Shown: positions 1 to 6,720, numbered from the stretch's first letter. The stretch is 9,558 nucleotides of DNA from an uncultured Collinsella sp. (GCA_902475445.1 CABRZN010000079.1:1-9558), one strand, 5' to 3'. The notes: a model not told the origin generated them from the letters alone. Numbers and translations: made by a program.

Positions 1-438
1 AAAATCCGCGCACTCGATGCCGGCGCCGACGATTACCTGACCAAGCCGTTTTCGGTCGAGGAGCTGCTCGCGCGCATTCGCACGACGCTCAGGCGCCTTT
101 CGTATGCGCAAACGGGCGGTGTTGCCTCCGAGGGCTCGTTCGATACCGGCGAGCTGCATATCGACTTTGACGCCGGCATCGCCACGATGGATGGCGAGGA
201 GCTGCATCTGACGCCGATCGAGTACAAGCTCCTGTGCCTGCTGGCGCATAACGCCGACAAGGTGCTGACGCACCAGTTTATCCTGCACGAGATTTGGGGC
301 ACGGCAACCAAGAGTGACCTGGCGAGCCTGCGTGTCTTTATGGGCACGCTGCGCAAGAAGATTGAGTCCGACCCCGCGCATCCGCGCTATATCCAGACGC
401 ATGTGGGTATCGGTTACCGATTGGTCACCCAAGGCTAG
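1..438 (+). CDS. kdpE: KdpE-like OmpR/PhoB-family response regulator, 3' part
   Basis: The reading frame is open from base 1 to the TAG at 436-438, giving the last 145 residues of a two-component response regulator; the start and the phosphorylated Asp lie to the left of the window. The first part is the end of the receiver domain, with the conserved A-D-D-Y-L-T-K-P-F segment (switch Lys and cis-Pro) at about residues 9-17. The rest is an OmpR/PhoB winged-helix DNA-binding domain: LTPIEYKLL at the start, then a recognition-helix region LRVFMGTLRKKIE, and the closing wing with GIGYRL. The wording of the DNA-binding domain (VLTHQFILHEIWG, LRVFMGTLRKKIE, YIQTHVGIGYRL) resembles KdpE, the regulator of the Kdp potassium-uptake ATPase. 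The kdp genes and sensor kinase are not in view, so the KdpE name is likely but unproven; family membership is secure. Confidence 0.8.
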   Translation, partial: KIRALDAGADDYLTKPFSVEELLARIRTTLRRLSYAQTGGVASEGSFDTGELHIDFDAGIATMDGEELHLTPIEYKLLCLLAHNADKVLTHQFILHEIWGTATKSDLASLRVFMGTLRKKIESDPAHPRYIQTHVGIGYRLVTQG

Positions 439-463
439 ATCGCCAACCACCATCCCACTATGA

Positions 464-528
464 GTTGCGGTGAAATACGGTCTAAATTTGCCTAATTCCA
501 GGCAAAACAGTCCGTATTCCACCGCAAC
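464..528. repeat. Long imperfect inverted repeat between convergent genes
   Basis: A 65-nt palindrome with arms 464-493 and 500-528 around the loop AATTCC. By hand it forms 25 base pairs: nine outer pairs (GTTGCGGTG with CACCGCAAC), one mismatch, seven pairs, one mismatch, two pairs, a small internal loop, then seven inner pairs (TTTGCCT with AGGCAAA). It sits between the stop of the response regulator (438) and the minus-strand stop of rlmKL (533), so it could act as a terminator for both. There is no clean U-tract, and the length and imperfect arms also fit a dispersed palindromic repeat. Which it is cannot be decided from one copy. Confidence 0.65.
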
Positions 529-532
529 TTTG

Positions 533-3100
533 TTATTTGCACTTGGGCTTGCTGGCGTAGAACTTCTTCTTTTTGGGCTTACCTGAGCAGGCGGGCTTGC
601 CGTCGCCGCGCGGCCCTCGGTCGCCGGCCTGCGCGTGCGCGGGCGCTGCTGCACGAGGCTTGCGCGCCTCGGGGTTGCGCAGCTCCTCGGTTCGCTCGGC
701 AATCTCCTCGGCGCTAAAACCGACCTCGGCCATGGCGTCCTCGATGGGCAGTCGGCGCACGATATAGCAATGATGCACCTTCTGGTTGCGTGCGAAATCC
801 TCGGGGATGGTCTGCGCCGTAATGTCCTCCAGCACGACGCCCGCGCGTGCGAGCTTGCGCGTCTCGGGGCGAAAGCCGCGCAGGTTGCAGCTAAAGATGG
901 CATGTCCGTCCTGTGCGAGCAGGCGAGATACGCCGGCCAAAAGCTCAACATGGTCGCGCTGGACATCCCAGGTGCGGCGGCCCATCTTGGACGAGTTCGA
1001 AAACGTGGGCGGGTCGACAAAAATCAGGTCCCAGCGGTTGCGCGTCTGGCGCTGGTCACGAATCCAGGCGAGCACGTCATCGCGCACAAAGTGATGCTGC
1101 GGGCCCACAAAGCCGTTCTGGCGCATGTTGCGCTCGGCCCAGTCCAGGTAGGTGTTGGAAAGGTCGACCGTCACGGTCTCCTCGACGCCGCCGTCTGCCG
1201 CATAGCAGGTGGCGGTGCCGGTGTAGGCGAACAGGTTGAGGAAGCGGCGTGCCTGTTTGGCGTGCTCGCGCACCAGGTTGCGGGTGACGCGGTGGTCCAG
1301 GAAGATGCCCACATCCAGATAGTCGTCAAAGTTGACGGCAAAGGTAAGGCCGCCCTCTTCGATGAGCGGCAGGCGACGGCGCGCGATGTTGGCACGCTCG
1401 CCCGATCCGCCCTTGCCGGCACCCTGCTTGCCGTACTGCGAGCCGCCGCGCGAACGCATGCGGGCCTTGGCGTGCACATGCTCGGCGGGAACATCTAGGA
1501 TGCGCGGCGCGATGGCCAAGATGTCGAGCATGCGGGCCTGGGCCAGCGTGGGATCGATGGTCTTGGGCGCGGCGTATTCGGCGATGACGAGCCAGCGGCC
1601 CGGCGTCTGCGGGCAGCCTTCGTACAGGTCAATGGCGGCGGAGTAGTCGGGCAGGTCGGCATCGTAGACGCGGTAGCAGCTCACGCCCTCGCGCTTTGCC
1701 CACTTGCGACGCAGGCGGGCGTTCTTGCGCAGGCGGTTGGCGAACTGCTCGGACTCGGGGATGAGCACGGGCAGCGGCTTGCCGTCGCCCAGGTCGAGCG
1801 TGGCGGCAGGTTCGGGCATGGGAGTGTCGGCGGCTTTGTCGTTGGCTTCGTTGGCATCCGCAACCTCGGCCTCGGCATCCGCACTGGTCGAAGCCTCAAA
1901 CGCTGCGGCGGCGTGGTCGAGCGAAGGCCAAACTTCGACGGTCGCTTCCTCGTTGTTGGGCATGACGGCGATCGAGCGCTCGGGCTCGGCGTGGAGCGCG
2001 CGGGCCAGCAATCCGTCGCGGGTGAGCGCGGCGACCGGCGCCGCGGCAAGCTCGGGCGCGCGGCGCAGCTCGCCGATGAGCGTCATGGTGTCGTGCATGA
2101 GCGAAAGCGGGGTCTCGGTCGTATCCGCGACCACGGCGGCACCGGCGACAGCGCCCACATGGTCCAGCACGGTGACGGACTTGGCGGCGCAAAAATCGAC
2201 AAAGCGCTTGTAGCCGGCACACTTGACCATGCGCTCAGCGGTCTTGCGGGCGGCGGGGTCGATGTCTACGGCCACGATGCGTGCCTGGCGCTCACGTGCT
2301 GCCGCCTCGCGCTCGCGTGCCTCGGCAAGCAACTGCTCCCACAGAGCGGCGTCGTGCAGCTGCCAGCCCTCAAAACCCCAGCGCTCGCGTGCAGCGCCCG
2401 GGGCGCGGTCGGTCAGAATGTTCACGGCCTCCAGCAGCAGACCGCCGCCGGCGCACGAGGCATCGATCAGCGTGGGAAGGGCTTCGTTCTCGTAATCGTC
2501 GGCCGTCAGCTCGCGCTCGCATAGTGCGGTCCAGCCGACCTGCGCCAGCACCAGGGCGGCGTAGTCGGGGCGCAACACGTGTGCGCCCTCGCCGGCACGA
2601 GTCGCAGCGGGCGGCAGGCGTTTGAACAGCGGGTCGCCCGAAAGGTCTAGGCTTATGCTCGCGCGGCGCTGGCGCAGCGAAAGCAGTAGGTGAACATCGG
2701 GGTCGGCGGCATCGACATCGGCGCGACGGCCCGTGGTCTCGGCCAGACGGTCGCACAGCGCGTCCTTGGCGCGCAGGGCCGAGAAGCGCGTGTTGCGCAG
2801 CTGCTCGGTCACGCCGCGGGCGGTGATGGCGATGGTGGCGCCGGGGCGGATGATGGTCTCCCAGGCGATGTCGTAAACGCTGTCGTACAGCTCGTCGGCA
2901 TCCTGCGCCTCAAAGCGCCCGAGTACCACGAACACGCGGCTCGCCAGGCGCGACCACAGGCAGGCGCGGTAGCCTTCTTCGAGCTCGCCCTCAAACGTAG
3001 CGCGGCCTTTCAGGCGGCGGACATGCGAAAGCCCGAGGCGTTTAAGCTCATCGGCGAGTGCGGACTCAAAGCCCTCGGGGCAGCTTGCGTAAAATTCCAT
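533..3100 (-). CDS. rlmL: RlmKL-type 23S rRNA methyltransferase with degenerate RlmL half
   Basis: An 855-residue protein with the layout of bifunctional RlmKL, which in E. coli makes m2G2445 (RlmL half) and m7G2069 (RlmK half) in 23S rRNA. Residues 1-50 (MEFYASCPEGFESALADEL) and the following THUMP region to about 160 should bind RNA. Residues 205-330 align with the RlmL methyltransferase, including RAPG...RWGFEGW at 233-246, but motif I reads DASCAGGG (213-220) and the N-P-P-Y catalytic motif is missing: VVADTTET occupies that place (323-330). An Ala/Glu-rich, low-complexity linker follows (about 395-445). The RlmK half (about 450-790) looks intact, with FLNLFAYTGTAT at 620-631 and DPPTFS at 696-701. 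A basic Lys/Arg/Pro-rich tail ends the protein. The start is supported by AGAGGT about 8 nt upstream. Family certain; I infer that only the RlmK half is catalytic. Confidence 0.9.
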   Translation of the reverse strand: MEFYASCPEGFESALADELKRLGLSHVRRLKGRATFEGELEEGYRACLWSRLASRVFVVLGRFEAQDADELYDSVYDIAWETIIRPGATIAITARGVTEQLRNTRFSALRAKDALCDRLAETTGRRADVDAADPDVHLLLSLRQRRASISLDLSGDPLFKRLPPAATRAGEGAHVLRPDYAALVLAQVGWTALCERELTADDYENEALPTLIDASCAGGGLLLEAVNILTDRAPGAARERWGFEGWQLHDAALWEQLLAEAREREAAARERQARIVAVDIDPAARKTAERMVKCAGYKRFVDFCAAKSVTVLDHVGAVAGAAVVADTTETPLSLMHDTMTLIGELRRAPELAAAPVAALTRDGLLARALHAEPERSIAVMPNNEEATVEVWPSLDHAAAAFEASTSADAEAEVADANEANDKAADTPMPEPAATLDLGDGKPLPVLIPESEQFANRLRKNARLRRKWAKREGVSCYRVYDADLPDYSAAIDLYEGCPQTPGRWLVIAEYAAPKTIDPTLAQARMLDILAIAPRILDVPAEHVHAKARMRSRGGSQYGKQGAGKGGSGERANIARRRLPLIEEGGLTFAVNFDDYLDVGIFLDHRVTRNLVREHAKQARRFLNLFAYTGTATCYAADGGVEETVTVDLSNTYLDWAERNMRQNGFVGPQHHFVRDDVLAWIRDQRQTRNRWDLIFVDPPTFSNSSKMGRRTWDVQRDHVELLAGVSRLLAQDGHAIFSCNLRGFRPETRKLARAGVVLEDITAQTIPEDFARNQKVHHCYIVRRLPIEDAMAEVGFSAEEIAERTEELRNPEARKPRAAAPAHAQAGDRGPRGDGKPACSGKPKKKKFYASKPKCK

Positions 3101-3127
3101 GGGTGACCTCTCTGGTTGCGTCGCTCC

Positions 3128-3137
3128 ATTATATGAT
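3128..3137. promoter_or_regulatory. Overlapping divergent -10 boxes for rlmKL and the HAD gene
   Basis: In the 75-bp gap between two divergent genes, the minus strand reads a perfect TATAAT (3133 to 3128), which would start rlmKL transcription near 3121 with a leader of about 20 nt. The plus strand reads TATGAT (3132-3137), which would give the HAD gene a leader of about 32 nt. I see no good -35 box for either at normal spacing. The two boxes share bases, so the two promoters would probably compete for polymerase. Confidence 0.4.
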
Positions 3138-3175
3138 GGATGCTTCGTTTGCCCTTATCCTCGAAAGGAACCCAT

Positions 3176-4003
3176 ATGATTGATGCGTGCCCCGATTCCG
3201 CTGTGCTCTTTTTTGACGTGGACGGCACGCTGACGTCGTTCGATCCCGACGATATGACCGATAAGGACTTCAATGCAATCCATCCGTCGAAGGCCGTTGT
3301 CGATGCATTTGGTCGCCTGCGCAATGCGGGTCACCAGGCATTTATCTGCACGGGTCGCCCCTTGTGGCTGATTGCCGATGGCCTGCGCGCGCTGAACCCG
3401 GCGGGTATCGTTGCCATGGCGGGCGCCACGCTCGAGGTCGAGGGCCGCGTGGTGCATGAGGAGTGCTTTGACGAAGACATTGTTGAGGAGCTCGCGCGTC
3501 GCATTACTGTGGCGGGCGGCGAGGCGTTGTTCGAGACGAACGGTGTCACCTATTCACTTGAGCCAGTTGGTGTCGAACAGTCATTTCTGCTAGGCGCCGG
3601 CGTGGTGCATGGCGTTGATCAGATGCGCGTCGATGGGCATTTGCGCGTAGGCAAGGTGTGCATTAACGCGTGCGACCTGGCTCGCGTAGCCAACGATGAC
3701 GGCTTTATCGATCGCGAGTTTGAGCTGTGCAACACCGGTGGTCAGAATCGCGAGCTGAGCCCCAGGGGCATCGACAAGGGCGTGGGCGTGGCGCGAGCGC
3801 TGGCGCATCTGGGCCGCGAGGGAAATGCGCGCACCTTTGGCTTTGGCGATTCCGGCAACGATCTGGGTATGCTCGCCGCTGTCGAGACGGCCGTGGCCAT
3901 GGGCAACGCCATGCCCGAGGTCAAAGCGGTCGCCGACTACGTGACCGACGACGTCGCACACGACGGCACCGTCACAGCGATGCGCCATTTTGGGTTGATT
4001 TAA
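3176..4003 (+). CDS. Cof-type HAD-IIB family phosphatase
   Basis: A 275-residue cytosolic hydrolase of the haloacid dehalogenase superfamily, Cof/subclass IIB, a group that mostly removes phosphate from sugar phosphates and other small phosphorylated metabolites. Motif I is FFDVDGTLTSF near residue 14 (nucleophile Asp and the Asp two residues later). Motif II is ICTGRP (Thr) near residue 58. The Lys of motif III is probably in LRVGKVCIN or in RGIDKGVGVARAL. Motif IV is FGFGDSGNDLGML, with Asp residues that bind Mg2+. The AVAMGNAMPEVKAVADYVT stretch after it is typical of the Cof group. The start at 3176 is chosen over an in-frame ATG at 3140 because AAAGGA (3164-3169) lies 6 nt before it and the family homology begins there. 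It converges with the DeoR-type gene, so it is probably a single-gene unit. The substrate cannot be told from sequence. Confidence 0.9.
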   Translation: MIDACPDSAVLFFDVDGTLTSFDPDDMTDKDFNAIHPSKAVVDAFGRLRNAGHQAFICTGRPLWLIADGLRALNPAGIVAMAGATLEVEGRVVHEECFDEDIVEELARRITVAGGEALFETNGVTYSLEPVGVEQSFLLGAGVVHGVDQMRVDGHLRVGKVCINACDLARVANDDGFIDREFELCNTGGQNRELSPRGIDKGVGVARALAHLGREGNARTFGFGDSGNDLGMLAAVETAVAMGNAMPEVKAVADYVTDDVAHDGTVTAMRHFGLI

Positions 4004-4004
4004 T

Positions 4005-4045
4005 AAATGGCCGGGTCGCCCGCAGTGGGGGCGACCCGGCCATTT
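4005..4045. terminator. Perfect 17-bp hairpin between convergent genes, bidirectional terminator
   Basis: Arms 4005-4021 and 4029-4045 pair perfectly over 17 bp (AAATGGCCGGGTCGCCC and its complement) with a 7-nt loop. It begins one base after the HAD stop codon (4001-4003) and ends three bases before the minus-strand stop of the DeoR-type gene (4049-4051). The A/T ends of the stem and the nearby T-rich stretches on both sides fit an intrinsic terminator serving both genes. Confidence 0.85.
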
Positions 4046-4048
4046 GAG

Positions 4049-4840
4049 CTATTTTGCAATATAGAGCTTGGGATGACTGCGACTGCTCTCGATCGCCGCC
4101 GTCATGATGCCCTCGTCGTCTCCATCAACGATGATGCCGTCGAGGTCATCGATCTGCGCGGACTGATAAAAACTGGTCTTATTGAACTTTCCCTGGTCAA
4201 CCATCATGTAGCCCTGGTTTGAGTTGGTAAGGTACATATGCTTGATCATGGCCGAGAAGTCGTGCTCGACGGTAAAACCGTGGTCGGGGTGGAATCCGTC
4301 GGCACTGACAAACGCCTTGTCGGCATGTAGTTTGCTCATGCAGTCGAGCGTTAGTGCGCCCGCGAGATAGAGGTGGCCCTTGCGCACGGAGCCGCCCAGC
4401 AGCACTACCGAAGCATTGGGGAGATTGAAGCTGGCGTAGTTCGCGATTGCAAGATCGCCGGTGATAATGGTGATCTCACGCTTGTCCATGAGGGCCTTAG
4501 CGAAGTAAAAGCCTGTGGTGCCGATATCAATTACCAGAACATCGCCATCATCAACAAGAGTTGCTGCGATTGCGGCGATGGCTTCCTTGGCCTCGACTTG
4601 GACATTGATGCGCTCCTCGGGATACGAGATTGCGTTGGAGCGAGAAAGCGATACCGCTCCGCCGCGTACGCGACGCAGCTTGCCTTCGGATTCCAGCGAG
4701 ATGAGGTCGTGTCGTGCGGTGACTTCCGAAACCGAAAAACGGCGAACGATGTCGGATACCGAGATATTTGGCTTTTCGGCCAGCCAATTCATGATAAATC
4801 GCTGACGCTCGGCCGGTGAAAGGTCTGAAGTAGATGCCAT
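4049..4840 (-). CDS. DeoR-family transcriptional regulator, likely repressor of the talC-PTS operon
   Basis: A 263-residue DeoR-family regulator. Residues 8-60 form the N-terminal helix-turn-helix: ERQRFIMNWLAEKPNISVSDIV is split by the turn, then FSVSEVTARHDLISLESEGKLRRVRGGA, the family signature. The C-terminal effector domain (about 75-250) resembles the sugar-phosphate-binding fold, with DIGTTGFYFA, ITGDLAIA, LLGGSVRK and VDQGKFNK, matching the usual D-x-G-T-T and D-x-x-K-F positions. The start at 4840 is preferred over an upstream in-frame ATG at 4987 because AAAAGGAG lies about 7 nt before it and the family homology begins just after it; the extra 49 residues would be non-homologous. 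It is divergent from talC-1 and the PTS genes, the usual place for a local regulator. I infer that it represses both itself and that operon, with a sugar phosphate as inducer. Confidence 0.92.
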   Translation of the reverse strand: MASTSDLSPAERQRFIMNWLAEKPNISVSDIVRRFSVSEVTARHDLISLESEGKLRRVRGGAVSLSRSNAISYPEERINVQVEAKEAIAAIAATLVDDGDVLVIDIGTTGFYFAKALMDKREITIITGDLAIANYASFNLPNASVVLLGGSVRKGHLYLAGALTLDCMSKLHADKAFVSADGFHPDHGFTVEHDFSAMIKHMYLTNSNQGYMMVDQGKFNKTSFYQSAQIDDLDGIIVDGDDEGIMTAAIESSRSHPKLYIAK

Positions 4841-4877
4841 ATGCCGCTCCTTTTGAACAAAAGGTAAAAGATGCGCC

Positions 4878-4891
4878 TTTCGTAATCGAAA
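4878..4891. promoter_or_regulatory. Candidate operator TTTCG-N4-CGAAA
   Basis: Five-base inverted arms around TAAT, overlapping the predicted -10 box of the regulator gene. Its ATCGAAA half (4885-4891) recurs in complement as TTTCGAT at 5086-5092 and 5151-5157 in front of talC-1. This is inferred to be a site for the divergent DeoR-family protein; nothing in the sequence proves binding. Confidence 0.35.
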
Positions 4892-4918
4892 TATAACGTA
4901 TCGATATGAAAAGAACAA
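4890..4918 (-). promoter_or_regulatory. Candidate promoter of the DeoR-family gene
   Basis: On the minus strand TTGTTC (4918-4913) and TATATT (4895-4890) are separated by exactly 17 bp. The -10 box matches consensus in five of six bases, the -35 in three. Transcription would start near 4883, giving a leader of about 43 nt. The palindrome-like TTTCG-N4-CGAAA at 4878-4891 overlaps the -10 box and start point, a position that suits autorepression. Confidence 0.45.
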
Positions 4919-5072
4919 GGCAAATTCGAATGAATCAAAAGAACGGAATGGCATGTCACAAATGCATGCGTAGCAGATAGTTCGCACGTAAACGGGCTAT
5001 AAAGAGTCTCATTCTGAAGGTGCCGCCCAAAAGAAGTACGTTCACGCCCGATATTCGACCGTTCACGGAAAG

Positions 5073-5114
5073 TTGACAATTGAGCTTTCGATAGCTTTTG
5101 AAATGGTTTATAAA
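5073..5114 (+). promoter_or_regulatory. Candidate promoter region of the talC-PTS operon
   Basis: A perfect -35 hexamer TTGACA lies at 5073-5078. At 17-bp spacing only TTTTGA is found. A TTTATAAAA stretch (5107-5115) would be a good -10 but is 28-30 bp away. The TTTCGAT and CTTTTGAA repeats lie between and beyond these boxes, as expected for operator-controlled initiation. The exact start point is uncertain. Confidence 0.3.
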
Positions 5115-5160
5115 AGAAAACCGAAAAGCTTTTGAAACAAAGAAGAAGGCTTTCGATAGC
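5084..5160 (+). repeat. Paired direct repeats upstream of talC-1
   Basis: GCTTTCGATAGC occurs exactly at 5084-5095 and at 5149-5160. AGCTTTTGAAA occurs exactly at 5093-5103 and at 5127-5137. In the left unit the two words overlap as one 20-nt block (5084-5103); in the right unit they are separated and in the opposite order. They flank or overlap the likely promoter, so they are candidate operators. The second copy of the first word lies about 30 nt before the talC-1 start. Confidence 0.55.
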
Positions 5161-5188
5161 AATAGTGTTAGATGAGAAAGGACCGAAC

Positions 5189-5899
5189 ATGGCGATCAAG
5201 GTGTTTGCCGACGGCGCTAACCTCGAGGGTATGCTTGACATGCATGACAATGGCAACGTTCAGGGCTTCACGACCAATCCTTCCCTTATGAAGGCCGGCG
5301 GCGTGACCGACTACCGCGCTTTTGCCAAGACGGTTCTTGAGCACATTACTGATGTGTCGGTCTCTTTTGAGGTATTCGCCGACGACGAGGCGGGTATGGA
5401 AGCCGAGGCTCGCGAGATCGCAACCTGGGCAGACAACGTCTACGTTAAGATCCCGGCGCTCAACACCAAGGGTGAGTCCACTGCCGCGCTGGTCAAGCGC
5501 CTTTCTGCCGACGGCATCAAGGTGAATGTCACCACTATCTTCACGCCCGAGCAGGTCGACGAGTTTGTCGATGCCGTCTCTGCTGAGACCCCCTCTATTC
5601 TGTCCATCTTTGCCGGTCGCATTGCCGATACCGGCGTCGATCCGCTGCCCCTCATGGCGGAGTCCGTAAAGAAGGCTGCCGTTAAGCCTGCTGCCGAGGT
5701 TCTCTGGGCGTCTACGCGCGAGGTCCTCAATATTTTCCAGGCGGAGTCCGTTGGCTGCCAGATCATTACGGTCCCCAATGCCCTTCTTGCCAAGCGCAAG
5801 AATTTCGGGAAAGATTTGCTTGAGTACTCGCTTGATACGGTCAAGGGCTTTGCCCGCGACATTCAGGCGCTTGGTTTTCATATCCTGCCCGAGGAGTAG
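5189..5899 (+). CDS. talC: Small transaldolase (TalC/FSA family), first copy
   Basis: A 236-residue member of the small transaldolase / fructose-6-phosphate aldolase family, cytosolic class I aldolases that move or release a dihydroxyacetone unit between sugar phosphates. Visible landmarks are D8 in KVFADGANL, N30 in GFTTNPS, the Schiff-base lysine K87 in VYVKIP, T115 in KVNVTTIFTPEQ, and GRIAD with R144. By alignment from memory, the position equal to FSA Gln59 is Glu61 and that equal to FSA Tyr131 is Phe141. Both are the transaldolase-type residues, so I expect transaldolase and not free F6P aldolase activity. The start at 5189 is preferred over an in-frame ATG at 5132 because AAAGGA (5177-5182) precedes it and it aligns with talC-2. 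It is the first gene of an operon with PTS genes, 9 bp before the IIA gene. Confidence 0.92.
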   Translation: MAIKVFADGANLEGMLDMHDNGNVQGFTTNPSLMKAGGVTDYRAFAKTVLEHITDVSVSFEVFADDEAGMEAEAREIATWADNVYVKIPALNTKGESTAALVKRLSADGIKVNVTTIFTPEQVDEFVDAVSAETPSILSIFAGRIADTGVDPLPLMAESVKKAAVKPAAEVLWASTREVLNIFQAESVGCQIITVPNALLAKRKNFGKDLLEYSLDTVKGFARDIQALGFHILPEE

Positions 5900-5908
5900 G
5901 GGACGAGC

Positions 5909-6355
5909 ATGCTGACCGATCTTCTTAAGCCCGAGCTTGTTGCTTGCCACGTCGAGGCCTCCGACTGGGAGGAAGCGATCAGGGCATGCGGTAAGTTGCT
6001 CGTAGACGCTGGCAAATGCGACCAGAGCTATGTTGACGCCATGATTTCATCGGTTCACAAATTCGGCCCTTATATGGTCTTGGAAGAGGGCATCGCCATG
6101 CCCCACGCTCAGGCAGATGGCAATGTGAGTGAAGCGGGGATCTGTATCGTCACGCTTGACCCTGCCATTGCGTTTGGACACGAGGATTTCGATCCGGTTC
6201 ACGTGCTCGTGGGTATTTGCGCACCCGACCCCAAGGCTCATCTTGGCTGCTTGGCGGAGCTTTCGCAGATGTTCGAGGACGAGGACTGCGTTGCCAAGCT
6301 CAGCGCATGCGATACGCCCGAGCAGGTTTTGGAGACCATGCGTTCATTCTTTTAG
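5909..6355 (+). CDS. PTS IIA component, mannitol/fructose-ascorbate class (UlaC-like)
   Basis: A 148-residue cytosolic phosphocarrier of the EIIA type 2 family, close in size to UlaC of the ascorbate PTS. It takes phosphate from HPr and passes it to IIB. The phosphorylated histidine is H66 in GIAMPHAQA, preceded by KFGPYMVLEE, the usual lead-in of this family; a second family block is HLGCLAELSQMF. The ATG is 9 bp after the talC-1 stop, and its ribosome binding site AGGGGA (5898-5903) overlaps that stop codon, so the two are probably translationally coupled. Together with the IIB and IIC genes downstream it makes a complete permease encoded in A-B-C order, the reverse of the E. coli ulaA-B-C order. 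Family assignment is firm, substrate is not. Confidence 0.92.
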   Translation: MLTDLLKPELVACHVEASDWEEAIRACGKLLVDAGKCDQSYVDAMISSVHKFGPYMVLEEGIAMPHAQADGNVSEAGICIVTLDPAIAFGHEDFDPVHVLVGICAPDPKAHLGCLAELSQMFEDEDCVAKLSACDTPEQVLETMRSFF

Positions 6356-6367
6356 GCCTTAATGGCA

Positions 6368-6407
6368 CGGCGATGCGTCGCCGCTTTTGGATAGACGGAA
6401 AACCGTC
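6368..6407 (+). other. Two small hairpins in the IIA-IIB spacer
   Basis: In the 75-bp gap, CGGCGA-TGCG-TCGCCG (6368-6383) is a 6-bp hairpin followed by CTTTT, resembling a weak terminator or attenuator. GACGG-AAAA-CCGTC (6394-6407) is a second hairpin ending shortly before the IIB ribosome binding site. They may limit read-through, or protect transcript ends and so adjust IIA to IIB/IIC ratios. Confidence 0.45.
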
Positions 6408-6430
6408 ACGTGTAGGAGAGGAAGGTTGCC

Positions 6431-6706
6431 ATGCATATCATCACCGTATGCGGAAACGGCATCGGGTCCAGCCTGATGCTCGCTGGCAAAGTCGAGGAGC
6501 TTTGCGAGGAGGAGGGCATCAAGGCCGACGTTGAGTCTATGGACCTGAACGGTGCTTCTTCCGCAAATCCGGATCTGTTCATCACCGTTAAAGAACTCGC
6601 CCCCGAGCTCCACGGCAACGTTGTGATCGTTCGCAGCTATGTGAACAAGAAGAAGATCCGCGAAGACGCCCTCGAGGCAATCAAGGCGGCCGCCGCTAAC
6701 GCCTAA
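6431..6706 (+). CDS. PTS IIB component, ascorbate (UlaB/SgaB) family
   Basis: A 91-residue small cytosolic PTS IIB protein. The phosphorylated cysteine is C7 in the P-loop-like VCGNGIGSSLML at residues 6-17, the signature of the lactate/cellobiose/ascorbate-type IIB fold as seen in UlaB. The remainder (DLFITVKELAPEL, VVIVRSYVNKKKIREDALEAI) fits the alternating strand and helix pattern and the usual length of about 90-100 residues. It receives phosphate from the IIA histidine and hands it to the sugar during transport by IIC. A strong purine-rich ribosome binding site (6414-6425) lies about 5 nt before the ATG. The 75-bp upstream and 71-bp downstream spacers, both with hairpins, contrast with the tight talC-IIA junction. 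Confidence 0.92.
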   Translation: MHIITVCGNGIGSSLMLAGKVEELCEEEGIKADVESMDLNGASSANPDLFITVKELAPELHGNVVIVRSYVNKKKIREDALEAIKAAAANA

Positions 6707-6720
6707 AGCGGCACAAAAAA

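Larger units (their letters stand above)
4841..5188. other. 348-bp divergent control region between deoR-type gene and talC-1
   Basis: No convincing gene. Frames running through here are AT-rich upstream extensions of the flanking genes. The stretch is more AT-rich than its surroundings and carries repeated words: CTTTTGAA three times (4850-4857, 5095-5102, 5129-5136), TTTCGAT or its complement three times (4885-4891, 5086-5092, 5151-5157), and the candidate promoters listed separately. Confidence 0.8.

Noticed and set aside
635..2524. Long plus-strand open frames opposite rlmKL (635-1498, 1704-2213, 1913-2524)
   Set aside because: They are antisense shadows of a GC-rich gene with clear family motifs; they have low-complexity composition and no ribosome binding sites or recognisable domains.
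4841..4987. 49-codon N-terminal extension of the DeoR-family regulator
   Set aside because: A strong ribosome binding site precedes the internal ATG at 4840, and homology starts there; the extension would cover the predicted promoter and operator.
5132..5188. 19-codon N-terminal extension of talC-1
   Set aside because: AAAGGA precedes the ATG at 5189, and the paralog talC-2 starts at the same residue.
5189..5899. Annotation as fructose-6-phosphate aldolase (FSA)
   Set aside because: The residues aligned with FSA Gln59 and Tyr131 are Glu61 and Phe141, the transaldolase-type pair; this is from an alignment done from memory, so an enzyme assay could still overturn it.
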